64,000 bases of DNA, taken from positions 1 through 64,000 of the forward strand of contig JAXHSW010000004.1 of NCBI GenBank assembly GCA_034190295.1, written 5' to 3'. Within the stretch, counting starts at the first letter, position 1. Each line of letters opens with the position of its first letter. The position numbers and the translations under genes were made by a program. Below are positions 46,494-56,014 of this stretch, one piece after another. The stretch is from Okeania sp034190295 (GTDB lineage: Bacteria; Cyanobacteriota; Cyanobacteriia; Cyanobacteriales; Microcoleaceae). The notes under the pieces are model-generated. The model was not told the DNA's origin and did no database searches. It saw only the letters and a program-made list of their open reading frames with translations.

Positions 46494-46719
46494 GGGTCAT
46501 TTCAGTTATCAGTTATCAGTTATCAGTTAGCCTCCTCCGGAGGAACTACACTAACAGTACCTCTGTAATAAAAAGGCTTAAAATCAGGAATATTCTATTT
46601 TTTTATCCCCTTAAAAAGCTATCCCCGATCGCTAACTTCTGAAAAGCTTGTGGGGAGGAGGGGAGCAGGGAGCAGGGAGGAGGGGAGAAGGGAGAAAGAG
46701 TATAGATAGGTAAGCGATC
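46494..46719. other. Spacer with CAGTTATCAGTTATCAGT and GGGGAGGAGGGGAG repeats
   Basis: (CAGTTAT)n at 46503-46530, CCTCCTCCGGAGGA at about 46531 and a G-rich run at about 46650-46690 are dispersed repeat material. No gene. Confidence 0.5.
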
Positions 46720-46862
46720 GGGTGCATCTGTTATGTGCAAAAATACTTTTTTCCTATATATTTTATATTTTATATTTTATATTTTATATTGCCTGTTGCC
46801 TTTCGGAGCTGTTGCCTAAAAGCGATAAATTTTTGGCTTTATTCATGCATTGAGATGCACCC
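46720..46862. mobile_element. MITE with GGGTGCATCT ends inserted at a HIP1 site
   Basis: The inverted ends are GGGTGCATCT (46720-46729) and AGATGCACCC (46853-46862). TAAGCGATCG is present on both sides (46711-46720 and 46863-46872, one G overlapping the element), giving a 9-10 bp target duplication. The interior shares GCAAAAATACTTTTTTC and TTGGCTTTATTCA with the copy at 51513-51630. Confidence 0.85.
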
Positions 46863-47083
46863 TAAGCGATCGCTACTTAAGTTCTCAAAAAAATGTATTT
46901 TTCAATGCACTTTTTCTCTGGAAAAAGCCTCTCAAATGCCAATACATAACTTGACAAAATAAACAAGTTATGTGTTAAGAAAGATGTTTATAAAGCATAG
47001 CTTAAAAAGGGAGGCGCATACCCACAATTTCTCGGTAATTTCTATTATTTTATTTTGGCATAGATAATTTTATCAAAATAATT

Positions 47084-47190
47084 GGGTCGCGCCCCCCTTT
47101 TTAAGGCCAAATATTTTTGGAGGCTCTCTCAAATCCCCTACTTCCCCTCCACCGGAGGGTTAGGGGTGGGTTTGGTTAGGGGTGGGTTAA
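47084..47190 (+). repeat. Dispersed GGGTCGCGC...CCTTTTTAAGGC repeat
   Basis: The same order (TTGGGTCGCGC, a hairpin CCTTTTAAGGC, AATATTTTTGGAG, CTCAAATCCCCTACTTCCCC) occurs at 61148-61240 and 62988-63075, and in reverse at about 52475-52533. Confidence 0.65.
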
Positions 47191-47295
47191 CTTCTGTACG
47201 GGCAACTGGGGAGTATGCGCCAGCTTTCCGGCCGTTTGCTTCGCATAATGATCGAATGGTGCCCCTACTGACTTCTGACTTCTGAGGTGCGTTAA

Positions 47296-47826
47296 TCATC
47301 CTATTTTTTCTAGCATTCTATATGATAATTTCTCGAATATATCATCTACATTCTCCCCAGTTTTAGCCGATGTAGAATATGTCGCAATAACTCTTTCATC
47401 TTCCTGATGCTCGAATTTTGATAATAGTTGATTAATTATTTCTGCATCAACTAAATCAGATTTATTCAAAGCCAATATAGCTACACTTTTAGGATTTACT
47501 GATAAAAATAAATCTAATCTTTCCGAAATATTTTCGATAGTTTCTTGACGAGTAACATCTGCTACAACTATGGCCCCACTAGCTCCTTGTAAATAACTAG
47601 GAGCGATCGCCTTAAATTTAGTATGACCTTCTAAATCCCAAATTAATAGCTGCAAAAAATTATTTTTTTCTACTTCTGTTTTGGGTAAATCTACTTTTTT
47701 ACGAGAAATTTTTACCCCTACCGTAGAAAGATATTCGTCGCTAAACTGTCGGTCTACAAACTTACGAATAAGGCTAGTTTTTCCCACACCAAAATCACCA
47801 ACAAGACAAATTTTTTTCGATATCAT
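47296..47826 (-). CDS. Ras/Rab-like small GTPase
   Basis: This is a 176-residue G protein. G1 is GDFGVGKTS (10-18), switch I has Thr-Val-Gly after a Ser-Thr, G3 is WDLEGHTKF (DxxG), G4 is NKSD and G5 is TSAKTG. Thus all five motifs of a Ras-fold GTPase are present. There is no membrane segment or lipidation motif. It starts 8 bp after the stop codon of the OmpA-like gene, so translational coupling is likely. Bacterial small GTPases of this type often pair with roadblock/LC7 proteins, and the upstream partner carries such a region. Confidence 0.9.
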   Translation of the reverse strand: MISKKICLVGDFGVGKTSLIRKFVDRQFSDEYLSTVGVKISRKKVDLPKTEVEKNNFLQLLIWDLEGHTKFKAIAPSYLQGASGAIVVADVTRQETIENISERLDLFLSVNPKSVAILALNKSDLVDAEIINQLLSKFEHQEDERVIATYSTSAKTGENVDDIFEKLSYRMLEKIG

Positions 47827-47834
47827 ATTTCTAG

Positions 47835-50800
47835 CTAGTTGTCTTTTTCACTTGGTTCAAACAAATCAAATGTTACGCACCTACTCAATAATAGTGGTTG
47901 ATTGTACTCCACACCTTGAGGAGAGTCTGTTTGTCCAGTTACTTCTAATCTTCTGGCATCCACTCCCTGTTTTACCAAAGCATCCCTGACTGTATTAGCT
48001 CGTTCAAGGGCCAACTGCTCGTTGATATCTGGATTGCCAGTACGATCTGTATGACCTATTATCCTAAGATGTTTTTGAGGATATTGGGTAAGAAGTTCTT
48101 GAATCTGGGCCATTGTTTCTTTATATACAGGCTGAAGTTGGGCTGAACCAAGCTCGAAGTAGATGCGGGTCTTCAGTTTGAGTGGACTAAGTTTAGTTGT
48201 GCTGATTACAGATTGTACTCCAGGAACTTGCTGAATTTTACTAATAATTATCTGAGAATCTGCCATATCCATAACTGTTCCTTTGACTGTAACTCTACCT
48301 TTTCCATATTCAGCGCTAATGGACACACCCTCCATTTGATTTAATACTCTTGTAATTCTATCTACCTCATCACTTATTTCTGAAGCGTCATGTAGTCTTC
48401 TATCAGCTATTATTTGATTATTTACTTCTAAATTGTAGAGACTAGCTTCTGTGTGAGCTATTTTTGCTGCTTTATTTCGTAGATTTTCATTGGGCAGTTG
48501 TCCAGTTAGAATTAAGGAACCTCGCTCTACTTTTGCACCTATTCTATAAATAGCCAACTCTGGAATATCAGACCAAGCTTTCCTAGTTCTTGCTTCAATA
48601 CCCCGATAAAGTCTACTGTAATATTGATAGACGCCCCAAGGTATAAATATTAAGCTCAAAATTAATCCACAAACCATTAACAAAGCAGTGGGAGTTTTAG
48701 AAACTTCTAATTTCTGATTTTCTTGTACATCTTCTGTTTCAATTAACGACTTTAATAACAACTGAATTGAGGGAGGAATAGTATCAGGGTCTCCTTCAAA
48801 ATTTTTAATATATTTACCATAATCAATAATAATGTTACTCAATACTTGTCGTAATTCTTTGACAAATGATTTGTTTGTTTGCCCTTTTATTACTACGGCT
48901 AAATAACAATATCCGGCAACTTCTAAGATAATTTTTGAATCCCCATATTCAATTTCATTTAGCTCAGAAATATCTCCGGACTGAGCAATACAATCATTCA
49001 CAAAACTCCGAATAGCTGTTAACATTCCTGCTAGCATTTCTGATTCTAATTTATCTCGTCCAGAACGTTGAACTTCAGAAATTACTAAGCCAGATTCTTT
49101 GTGAATGAGAAATGCTGCTTGGACCGTAAAAATCCTTACTTCTGAGATGATTAATTCTGCATCTGAAACTCCTTGGAAACTTGCTTTAATTTTACGTCTT
49201 ATTCCTTTTAAACTAAAAGTATCTGAAATTTTATCGTTAATTTCTCGAATTTCTTCTGCCATATATTTAGAAATGGTACTGCCAATGACAGGATATAAAG
49301 CATCTACTATAGAATTTTGCTCTAAAGTAATTTGATCTTTAATTGCTCTACCCATTTCTGGTGCTAATGCTTGAGAAATTTGTCGCCGGTCTATTCTAAT
49401 TTGTTCTCTAATTGCTGCTCCCATTTCTGGTCCTAAAGCTTTGGCAATTTCTTGGGGATAATTCTGTATTGCAGTAGAAATTGCTATTGGCAATAATGGT
49501 GCTAATACTTCACTAATTGCCTGTTGGTCTTGCTCTGTTTTTTTGGTGATTATGATGTCGATGATTGGTGCTATTGCGTCTGCTATTACTTGAGGTTCTT
49601 GTTTGATTTGTGTTTCTATTGATGGTGCTAATAATGGTGCTAATGATGATGTTATTGCTTGTTGGTTTTGCTCTATTTTTTTGGTGATTATTATGTCGAT
49701 GATTGGTGCTATTGCGTCTGCTATTACTTGAGGTTCTTGTTTGATTTGTGTTTCTATTGAGGGTGCTAATAATGGTGCTAATGATGATGTTATTGCCTGT
49801 TGGTCTTGTCTGAATCTTTTTTGTATGGCTTGGTCAATAACTGGGGCAATTGTTTCTATTACTTCTGCTTCTGTTTGACCTAATTGTAAGTTTTGTGAGA
49901 ATAAAGGAGTTAGTACACTATTGAATTCATCTTGATTAGAATTAAAATTTTTTACTCCCTGGCTAGTATTTAGTTTCCGAATTAACCTGGCTAATTGAGA
50001 GCCAAATAAAATATTTTGTAAGGATTCAAAGGCTTCTAATTCTTCATCATATTGTTGGCGATCGTCTGATAATTCTGATAATTTTTGTGGGACAATTAAT
50101 GGTTTTTCTATACCTGGTTCTTCTGCCTGATTATTAGTAGATGTACCCTCAACATCAATAATTTTATGCTGATTTTGTTCTGGCTGTTTTGTGATGTTCT
50201 GGTGGATTAAATTTTGAGAATTTTCTGTTGGATTTACTGCCGTTGAATGAAAATCTATATCCTCTTGAGAGTTAATTGATTCTACTCTTAAATCTTCCGG
50301 AAAATCAGTAACATTATCCTGATTTGTTTCTGGCTGTTTTGTAATGCTCTGATGGATTGAATTCTGATGATTTTCTGTTGGATTTACTGTAGTTGACTGA
50401 AAATCTATATCCTCTTGATAATTAACTGATTCTGCTGTTAAATCTTCCGGAATCTCAGTAATGTTCTGCTGATTTTGTTCCGTCTGTTTTGTGATGCTCT
50501 GATGGATTGAATTCTGATGATTTTCTGTTTGATTTACTGCCCTTTCTTGAAAATCTATATCTTCTTGAGAGTCTCTTAATTCTGCTATTATATTTTCCGG
50601 AAAATCAGTAATATTATCCTGATTTGTTTCTGGTTGTTTTGTGATGTTCTGATGGATTGAATTTTGATGATTTTCTGTTTGATTTACTGCCGTTGAATGA
50701 AAATCTATATCCTCTTGATAATTAACTAATTCTACTGTTAAATCTTCCGGAAAATCAATAATGTTTTGCTGATTTTGTTCGGGCTGTTTTGTAATACTCT

Positions 50801-51488
50801 GATGGATTGAATTCTGATGATTTTCTGTGGGATTTACTGTAGTTGACTGAAAATCTATATCCTCTTGATAATTAACTGATTCTGCTGTTAAATCTTCCGG
50901 AAAATCAGTAATGTTCTGCTGATTTTGTTCCGTCTGTTTTGTGATGCTCTGATGGATTAAATTTTGATGATTTTCTGTTTGATTTACTGCCGTTGAATGA
51001 AAATCTATATCCTCTTGATAATTAACTAATTCTACTGTTAAATCTTCCGGAAAATCAATAATGTTTTGCTGATTTTGTTCGGGCTGTTTTGTAATACTCT
51101 GATGGATTGAATTCTGATGATTTTCTGTGGGATTTACTGTAGTTGACTGAAAATCTATATCCTCTTGATAATTAACTGATTCTGCTGTTAAATCTTCCGG
51201 AAAATCAATAATGTTTTGCTGATTTTGTTCGGGCTGTTTTGTAATGCTCTGATGGATTGAATTCTGATGATTTTCTGTTGGATTTACTGTAGTTGACTGA
51301 AAATCTATATCCTCTTGATAATTAACTGATTCTGCTGTTAAATCTTCCGGAAAATCAACTAAGTTTAAATCCACCAATAAATGCAACAAGCGTCTTAACT
51401 GTTCAACTGTTTCCGTGTTCAGTTCAACAGATTGATTATGATTAATATCTTGTGAATTATTAGTCGATTTTTCGTTTAAGTAAGCCAT
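47835..51488 (-). CDS. Transmembrane protein with roadblock-like, BON and OmpA domains
   Basis: This is a 1217-residue protein. Residues about 42-445 are eight 50-residue repeats (DFPEDLTAESVNYQEDIDF and HQNSIHQSITKQ). A FGSQLARLIRKL motif follows (about 494-505), then about ten 22-residue helical repeats of the form LAPLLAPSIETQI. Residues about 755-890 (AAFLIHKESGLVISEVQ, LAGMLTAIRSFV, LNEIEYGDSKIILEVAGYCYLAVVIKG) have the pattern of a roadblock/LC7 fold. One membrane helix (LLMVCGLILSLIFIPWGVY) follows, then two BON-type domains and a C-terminal OmpA domain with IIGHTDRTGNPDINEQLALERA. The N-terminus should be cytoplasmic and the OmpA domain should bind peptidoglycan. The roadblock call is by pattern only. 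Confidence 0.82.
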   Translation of the reverse strand: MAYLNEKSTNNSQDINHNQSVELNTETVEQLRRLLHLLVDLNLVDFPEDLTAESVNYQEDIDFQSTTVNPTENHQNSIHQSITKQPEQNQQNIIDFPEDLTAESVNYQEDIDFQSTTVNPTENHQNSIHQSITKQPEQNQQNIIDFPEDLTVELVNYQEDIDFHSTAVNQTENHQNLIHQSITKQTEQNQQNITDFPEDLTAESVNYQEDIDFQSTTVNPTENHQNSIHQSITKQPEQNQQNIIDFPEDLTVELVNYQEDIDFHSTAVNQTENHQNSIHQNITKQPETNQDNITDFPENIIAELRDSQEDIDFQERAVNQTENHQNSIHQSITKQTEQNQQNITEIPEDLTAESVNYQEDIDFQSTTVNPTENHQNSIHQSITKQPETNQDNVTDFPEDLRVESINSQEDIDFHSTAVNPTENSQNLIHQNITKQPEQNQHKIIDVEGTSTNNQAEEPGIEKPLIVPQKLSELSDDRQQYDEELEAFESLQNILFGSQLARLIRKLNTSQGVKNFNSNQDEFNSVLTPLFSQNLQLGQTEAEVIETIAPVIDQAIQKRFRQDQQAITSSLAPLLAPSIETQIKQEPQVIADAIAPIIDIIITKKIEQNQQAITSSLAPLLAPSIETQIKQEPQVIADAIAPIIDIIITKKTEQDQQAISEVLAPLLPIAISTAIQNYPQEIAKALGPEMGAAIREQIRIDRRQISQALAPEMGRAIKDQITLEQNSIVDALYPVIGSTISKYMAEEIREINDKISDTFSLKGIRRKIKASFQGVSDAELIISEVRIFTVQAAFLIHKESGLVISEVQRSGRDKLESEMLAGMLTAIRSFVNDCIAQSGDISELNEIEYGDSKIILEVAGYCYLAVVIKGQTNKSFVKELRQVLSNIIIDYGKYIKNFEGDPDTIPPSIQLLLKSLIETEDVQENQKLEVSKTPTALLMVCGLILSLIFIPWGVYQYYSRLYRGIEARTRKAWSDIPELAIYRIGAKVERGSLILTGQLPNENLRNKAAKIAHTEASLYNLEVNNQIIADRRLHDASEISDEVDRITRVLNQMEGVSISAEYGKGRVTVKGTVMDMADSQIIISKIQQVPGVQSVISTTKLSPLKLKTRIYFELGSAQLQPVYKETMAQIQELLTQYPQKHLRIIGHTDRTGNPDINEQLALERANTVRDALVKQGVDARRLEVTGQTDSPQGVEYNQPLLLSRCVTFDLFEPSEKDN

Positions 51489-51512
51489 CTATATTCCGAA
51501 TCATTTATGATG

Positions 51513-51630
51513 GGGTACATCTCATATTTATTTGCAAAAATACTTTTTTTCTATCTATTCCCTGTTGCCTTTCGGAGCTTTTGCCTCAAAGCGATAAATT
51601 TTTGGCTTTATTCAAAATTAAGATACACCC
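51513..51630. mobile_element. MITE inserted across the stop codon of the coiled-coil gene
   Basis: The ends are GGGTACATCT (51513-51522) and AGATACACCC (51621-51630), with TTATGATG(G) repeated on both sides (51505 and 51631). Its interior matches the MITE at 46720-46862. Deleting it restores a TGA stop for the upstream gene, about 18 bp before the next ATG. Confidence 0.85.
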
Positions 51631-52241
51631 TTATGATGGTTGTCTGAGATTAAAAGCTCTTTTTCTAAATCTTTATCTGCTGCTTCTTTAAGTTCACTCA
51701 CAAACTCAGTTTTTTTCATTCTCATGCCAACTTCAAACATAATTTCTGCTAAATCGTCCCGTGAGACTTTCACCTCTTTAAGTAAAGAAAAACGCTTTTC
51801 AAGTTCTTCAAATACTTGGGTTTTCAAATAACTCACTTCATTCTGTAATTTCTCTCTCGTTTGTGATAAATCTTCCCGTAGAGAAGTTGTTTGATTATCA
51901 ATAATTTCATTTAAAGCTTCTTTAGTAGTAGTAATTTTACGATTTACTCGCTCAATTTGTTGCTTAGTTTCCACTACATCTTCTTGAGTATTTTGGATAT
52001 TCAAATTAATATTTCTAATCTTTTTCTCTATAGAATCAACCGTAGCTTGAAGTTCTGTAGAAAAAGCACTTTTAACTTGTTCTATCTGATTTTTAGTTTC
52101 TTGTTTCGCTAAAGATAATTCTGATTCTAGCTTTTCAAAACGACTTTCATACTCTCTGAGCTTAGAACCAAATATTATATCACGAATTTTGTCAATATTT
52201 CCCAGTCTCTCACGCATTTCTTCTTTGCTTAACTCGGCCAT
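51618..52241 (-). CDS. Coiled-coil protein, first gene of the GTPase operon
   Basis: This is a 207-residue, highly charged protein. Residues about 25-150 show continuous heptad-like patterning (KLESELSLAKQETKNQIEQV, NTQEDVVETKQQIERVNRKI). The N-terminal IRDIIFGSKLREYESRFEKLE resembles LQNILFGSQLARLIRKL of the next gene product, so the two share a small motif. A C-terminal helix (RDDLAEIMFEVGMRMKK) follows. The last three residues and stop (GVS-stop) come from a MITE; the ancestral end was HHK-stop. It should be a cytoplasmic scaffold for the downstream transmembrane protein (inference). Confidence 0.75.
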   Translation of the reverse strand: MAELSKEEMRERLGNIDKIRDIIFGSKLREYESRFEKLESELSLAKQETKNQIEQVKSAFSTELQATVDSIEKKIRNINLNIQNTQEDVVETKQQIERVNRKITTTKEALNEIIDNQTTSLREDLSQTREKLQNEVSYLKTQVFEELEKRFSLLKEVKVSRDDLAEIMFEVGMRMKKTEFVSELKEAADKDLEKELLISDNHHKGVS

Positions 52242-52671
52242 ACTTTCTCCTTATGTTACGAACTGCCAAAGTTCGGGATAAATGTCAAAGATATACATTC
52301 TGATTTTACCACTTAGTTTAGTCTTTTACCGGATTGATTTATTGACCATATTATATTAAGGTTCGCCATATTTTTAACTTTAACTGTACAGCTTAATAAT
52401 GACCAGGAAGGTTAACGCGCGTCAGAAGTCTGCAAGTCAGTAGGGGCGCCATTCGATAGTTATTTTTGTAACGGGGATTTGAGCAATTCTCCAAAAATAT
52501 TGCGCCTTAAAAGGTGGGGTGGCGCGACCCAAAAATATCAGGAACGGGAAAATATTAGGAACGGGCAAGATGCGCATTCCACAAAACCCTATTTAGAGAT
52601 TGAAACAGTATAGAATTGTAGAAAAATAACCCATTTATCCTGAGACTAAGATTCAACTATTTCAAAAATCT
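52242..52671. other. Divergent spacer with a GGGTCGCGCC repeat
   Basis: A reverse copy of the GGGTCGCGC/CCTTTTAAGGC repeat lies at about 52475-52533. The rest is AT-rich and should hold promoters for the coiled-coil gene (left) and gatB (right). No gene. Confidence 0.5.
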
Positions 52672-54156
52672 ATGACTACAACTGTACAAATTAAAACAGA
52701 GTATGAAGCAATTATTGGTCTAGAAACCCATTGTCAACTTAACACCCAAACCAAAATTTTCTCCGCTTCATCCACAGAATTCGGCGCCCCACCAAATACC
52801 AATATTGACCCAATATGTATGGGAATGCCTGGAGTATTACCTGTACTTAATCAAAAGGTCCTAGAATATGCGGTAAAAGCAGGATTGGCCTTAAATTGTC
52901 AAATAGCACCCTATAGTAAATTTGACCGTAAACAATATTTCTACCCTGACTTGCCCAAAAATTATCAGATTTCTCAGTATGACCTACCCATTGCGGAAAA
53001 TGGTTGGCTAGAAATAGAAATAGTAGATGAAGATGGCAATGCAACCCGTAAAAAAATCGGCATTACCAGACTACACATGGAAGAAGATGCGGGTAAATTA
53101 GTCCATGGAGGTAGCGATCGCTTATCTGGGTCAACCTATTCAATGGTGGACTATAATCGTGCAGGTATACCATTGGTAGAAATTGTATCAGAACCGGATT
53201 TGCGTTCTGGACTAGAAGCTGCAGAATACGCTCAAGAACTACAGCGAATTGTCCGCTATCTTGGGGTGAGCGATGGGAATATGCAGGAAGGTTCTCTACG
53301 ATGCGATGTGAATGTTTCTGTACGACCAGTTGGCCAAAAAGAGTTTGGCACAAAGGTAGAAATCAAAAATATGAATTCCTTTAGTGCTATACAACGAGCG
53401 ATCGAATATGAAATTCAACGGCAAACTGAAGCTATTGAAGCGGGGGAAAAAATTGTTCAAGAAACTAGACTCTGGGAAGAGGGTTCTCAACTTACTATTA
53501 GTATGAGGGTTAAAGAGGGTTCTAGCGACTATCGTTATTTCCCTGAACCTGATATTCCACCTATTGAAGTCTCGACTCAGCAGTTAGATGCTTGGAAAGT
53601 AGAGTTACCAGAATTACCCGCACAAAAACGTCACCGCTATGAAAGTAAGTTAGGTTTATCTGCTTATGATACTCGCGTCCTTACTGATGACTGTAACGTA
53701 GCAGAATATTTTGAAGCAACAGTTGCAGCGGGTGGAAATGCAAAACAAGCAGCTAACTGGGTAATGGGAGATATTACTGCTTATTTGAAAAATGAAAAAA
53801 TTAGCATCACTGATATTGGTCTTAAACCAGAAAATTTAGCCGAACTAACTACAATAATTGAAGATGGTACTATCAGTGGCAAAATTGCTAAGGATATTCT
53901 GCCAGAATTATTATCAAAAGGTGGGTCGCCGAAGGAATTAGTGGAGAAGAAAGGTCTAATTCAAATATCAGATACTAAGGCGATCGAAGCAATTATTGAT
54001 GAGGTATTAGCGGCACATCCGGAAGAGTTGGAAAAATATCGTGGTGGTAAAACTAAACTTAAGGGTTTCTTTGTTGGGCAAGTGATGAAGAAGACTCAAG
54101 GACGTGCCGATCCAAAAATGACAAATCAATTAATTAGTAAGAAATTAGAAGGTTAG
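52672..54156 (+). CDS. gatB: Asp/Glu-tRNA amidotransferase subunit B
   Basis: GatB is the tRNA- and substrate-binding subunit of GatCAB, which amidates misacylated Glu-tRNA(Gln) and Asp-tRNA(Asn). The 494 residues are full length. Landmarks are IGLETHCQLNTQTKIFS (about 15-31), DRKQYFYPDLPKNYQISQYDLP, LHMEEDAGKLVHG, VDYNRAGIPLVEIVSEPDLRS and the QEGSLRCDVNVS motif. The C-terminal YqeY-like tail (GFFVGQVMKKTQGRADPKM) is intact. It stands alone, as gat genes usually do in cyanobacteria. Confidence 0.97.
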   Translation: MTTTVQIKTEYEAIIGLETHCQLNTQTKIFSASSTEFGAPPNTNIDPICMGMPGVLPVLNQKVLEYAVKAGLALNCQIAPYSKFDRKQYFYPDLPKNYQISQYDLPIAENGWLEIEIVDEDGNATRKKIGITRLHMEEDAGKLVHGGSDRLSGSTYSMVDYNRAGIPLVEIVSEPDLRSGLEAAEYAQELQRIVRYLGVSDGNMQEGSLRCDVNVSVRPVGQKEFGTKVEIKNMNSFSAIQRAIEYEIQRQTEAIEAGEKIVQETRLWEEGSQLTISMRVKEGSSDYRYFPEPDIPPIEVSTQQLDAWKVELPELPAQKRHRYESKLGLSAYDTRVLTDDCNVAEYFEATVAAGGNAKQAANWVMGDITAYLKNEKISITDIGLKPENLAELTTIIEDGTISGKIAKDILPELLSKGGSPKELVEKKGLIQISDTKAIEAIIDEVLAAHPEELEKYRGGKTKLKGFFVGQVMKKTQGRADPKMTNQLISKKLEG

Positions 54157-54591
54157 AGGAGTTAGTAGGGGAGTAGGGGAGTAGGGGAGTGGGGGAGTAG
54201 GGGAGATTGAAAGCATGAAGTATAGTTATCAACACAGGACTTACGCAAATTTACCTTAAAAACGCCATATGTAGGGGCGAATGGCATTCGCCCTGATTGG
54301 ATTTTGTAGTCTACTTAAATTAAAAGCGCTGTAATACCCTACGGTCAACGGGGGTGCTTAATATTGTTTGGAGTTTGTAGACACACAGTGGCCTTTCTTT
54401 GACTCTCCATCAGCAATTTTCCCTTCTTCCTTCTTCCTTCTTCAATAAATTGTTTGGAGTTTGTAGACACACAGTGGCCTTTCGTTGACTGTCCATAAGC
54501 AATTTTCCCTTCTTCCTTCTTCCTTCTTCCTTCTTCCTTCTTCAATTAGCAATTTTCTCTTCTTCCTTCTTCCTTCTTCCTTCTGTCTTCT
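54157..54591. repeat. Mixed repeats after gatB
   Basis: It contains a GTAGGGGAG run (about 54165-54205), a partial CAGGACTTACGC MITE (54235-54300), two copies of TTTGGAGTTTGTAGACACAC (about 54367 and 54453) and (CTTCCTT)n tracts up to 54590. No gene is supported; the ORF seen here on the minus strand is translated repeat. Confidence 0.6.
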
Positions 54592-55335
54592 TCAATTCCT
54601 ACCTTCTTCAATACTTTTTTCTAAAGCTTTGTTTGCTAACCTAGTTATATAAATAGTTACTAAAACTGTGGCAATTAAACCAACTATATTAATTATCCAT
54701 TTAGTTACTTCTACAGTGAAATTTGTGGGTTGTTGAGAAGTACCAATTAAAGTAATATCACCTATTATAGAACCAATATAAACATACATTATTGTTCCTG
54801 GAATCATTCCTAAAGAACCTAAAATATAATCTTTTAATGACACCTGCATTACACCAAAAGCATAATTCAAAAGATTAAAAGGAAACAAAGGGCAAAGTCT
54901 AGTCAAAAAAACAATTTTAAATCCTTCTTTCACCACAGCTCGATCGATCGCTTGAAATTTTGAATGTTGATGTAATTGTTGGCAAACCCAATCGCGAGAT
55001 ATATACCGTCCGATGATAAAAGCTATTGTAGCGCCTAAAGTTGAAGCCAAAAAAACATAAATAGCTCCCCAGATAACTCCAAATATTACTCCTCCTCCCA
55101 TAGTTAAAACCAAACCAGGAATTAATAGTAAAGTAGCTAAATTATAAATAATTATGAAAGCGATCGGACTCCAAATACCTAGAGTTTCAATCCAGATTAA
55201 TATATTTTTTAAAAGTTCCGGAACTTTTAAATATTTGGCTGCAATAATTAAGCTTATAACTACAATAAATAATAAAAAAAATTTGCAAACTTTTTTGAGT
55301 TTTCTCTGGACATGAGTATTTGTAAATATATTCAT
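54592..55335 (-). CDS. TVP38/TMEM64 (VTT-domain) membrane protein
   Basis: This is a 247-residue integral membrane protein with about six hydrophobic segments. The VTT signature is seen as PGLVLTMGGGVIFGVIWGAIYVFLASTLGATIAFIIGRY, then RLCPLFPFNLLNYAFGVMQVSLKDYILGSLGMIPGTIMYVYIG. Family members are DedA-like lipid-handling proteins such as phospholipid scramblases or transporters; the role in this organism is unknown. The 3' end runs into CTTCCTT repeats. Confidence 0.9.
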   Translation of the reverse strand: MNIFTNTHVQRKLKKVCKFFLLFIVVISLIIAAKYLKVPELLKNILIWIETLGIWSPIAFIIIYNLATLLLIPGLVLTMGGGVIFGVIWGAIYVFLASTLGATIAFIIGRYISRDWVCQQLHQHSKFQAIDRAVVKEGFKIVFLTRLCPLFPFNLLNYAFGVMQVSLKDYILGSLGMIPGTIMYVYIGSIIGDITLIGTSQQPTNFTVEVTKWIINIVGLIATVLVTIYITRLANKALEKSIEEGRN

Positions 55336-56014
55336 CTCTAATATTACCGAAAAAAATCCATGAATATTTCTGAAGATTTCCCCTAAATTTATTTATGAAA
55401 TCTTACTCCTTTACTGATTTTTTATTCCTTCTTCAATAACTCATAATCTATAACCTGAATTTTTAATATGAATAAATTCTAAAATATCATGCTCAAATTA
55501 TTTTTGTCTTAGTTAGCTATGAATTTTTACTGAGAATAATTACTGGAGAAATAAATAACTAAAATCATGCCTCTCCATAGCTTAGTTCTATAGAAATACA
55601 ATGTCAGCATTCAGCATTCAGCTATCAGCTATCAGCTATATTTTAGGCATAGTTTAATTAGCGTAGCGATCGCTTTCGTGAAAATTCTCAAGTCAAACCT
55701 AAGCATTTCCTGCGGAATGCTGCGCAAACAGCTATTAGCAGTCAACAGTTAGCAATTAGTAATGAGTAATTACTTCTAAGGTTTAGGAAGGGGACGCATG
55801 CCAATAACTTTTATTCTTTCTCAATTTTAAAGGTTGCTTTTATCTTACTCAAAATTAATAGCTGATAGCTAATAGCTGACGGCTGAATGCTTACAGTCAA
55901 ACAGATAAATCTAATTATAATAAATCTTTAACCAAAACTTAAATAAATTTTAATAACTATCTGTTATTCTTAACAAATATAAATTTTTATATATATTGAA
56001 AAAAACTTAACTCA
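55336..56014. other. Spacer with CAGCTATCAGCTAT repeats
   Basis: GCATTCAGCTATCAGCTATCAGC at about 55610-55640 and CTGATAGCTAATAGCTGACGG at about 55860 form an inverted pair of dispersed repeats. No gene is supported. Confidence 0.5.

Noticed and set aside
54345..54545. Lys/Glu-rich small protein on the minus strand
   Set aside because: It is the translation of CTTCCTT tracts and a duplicated 20-bp string.
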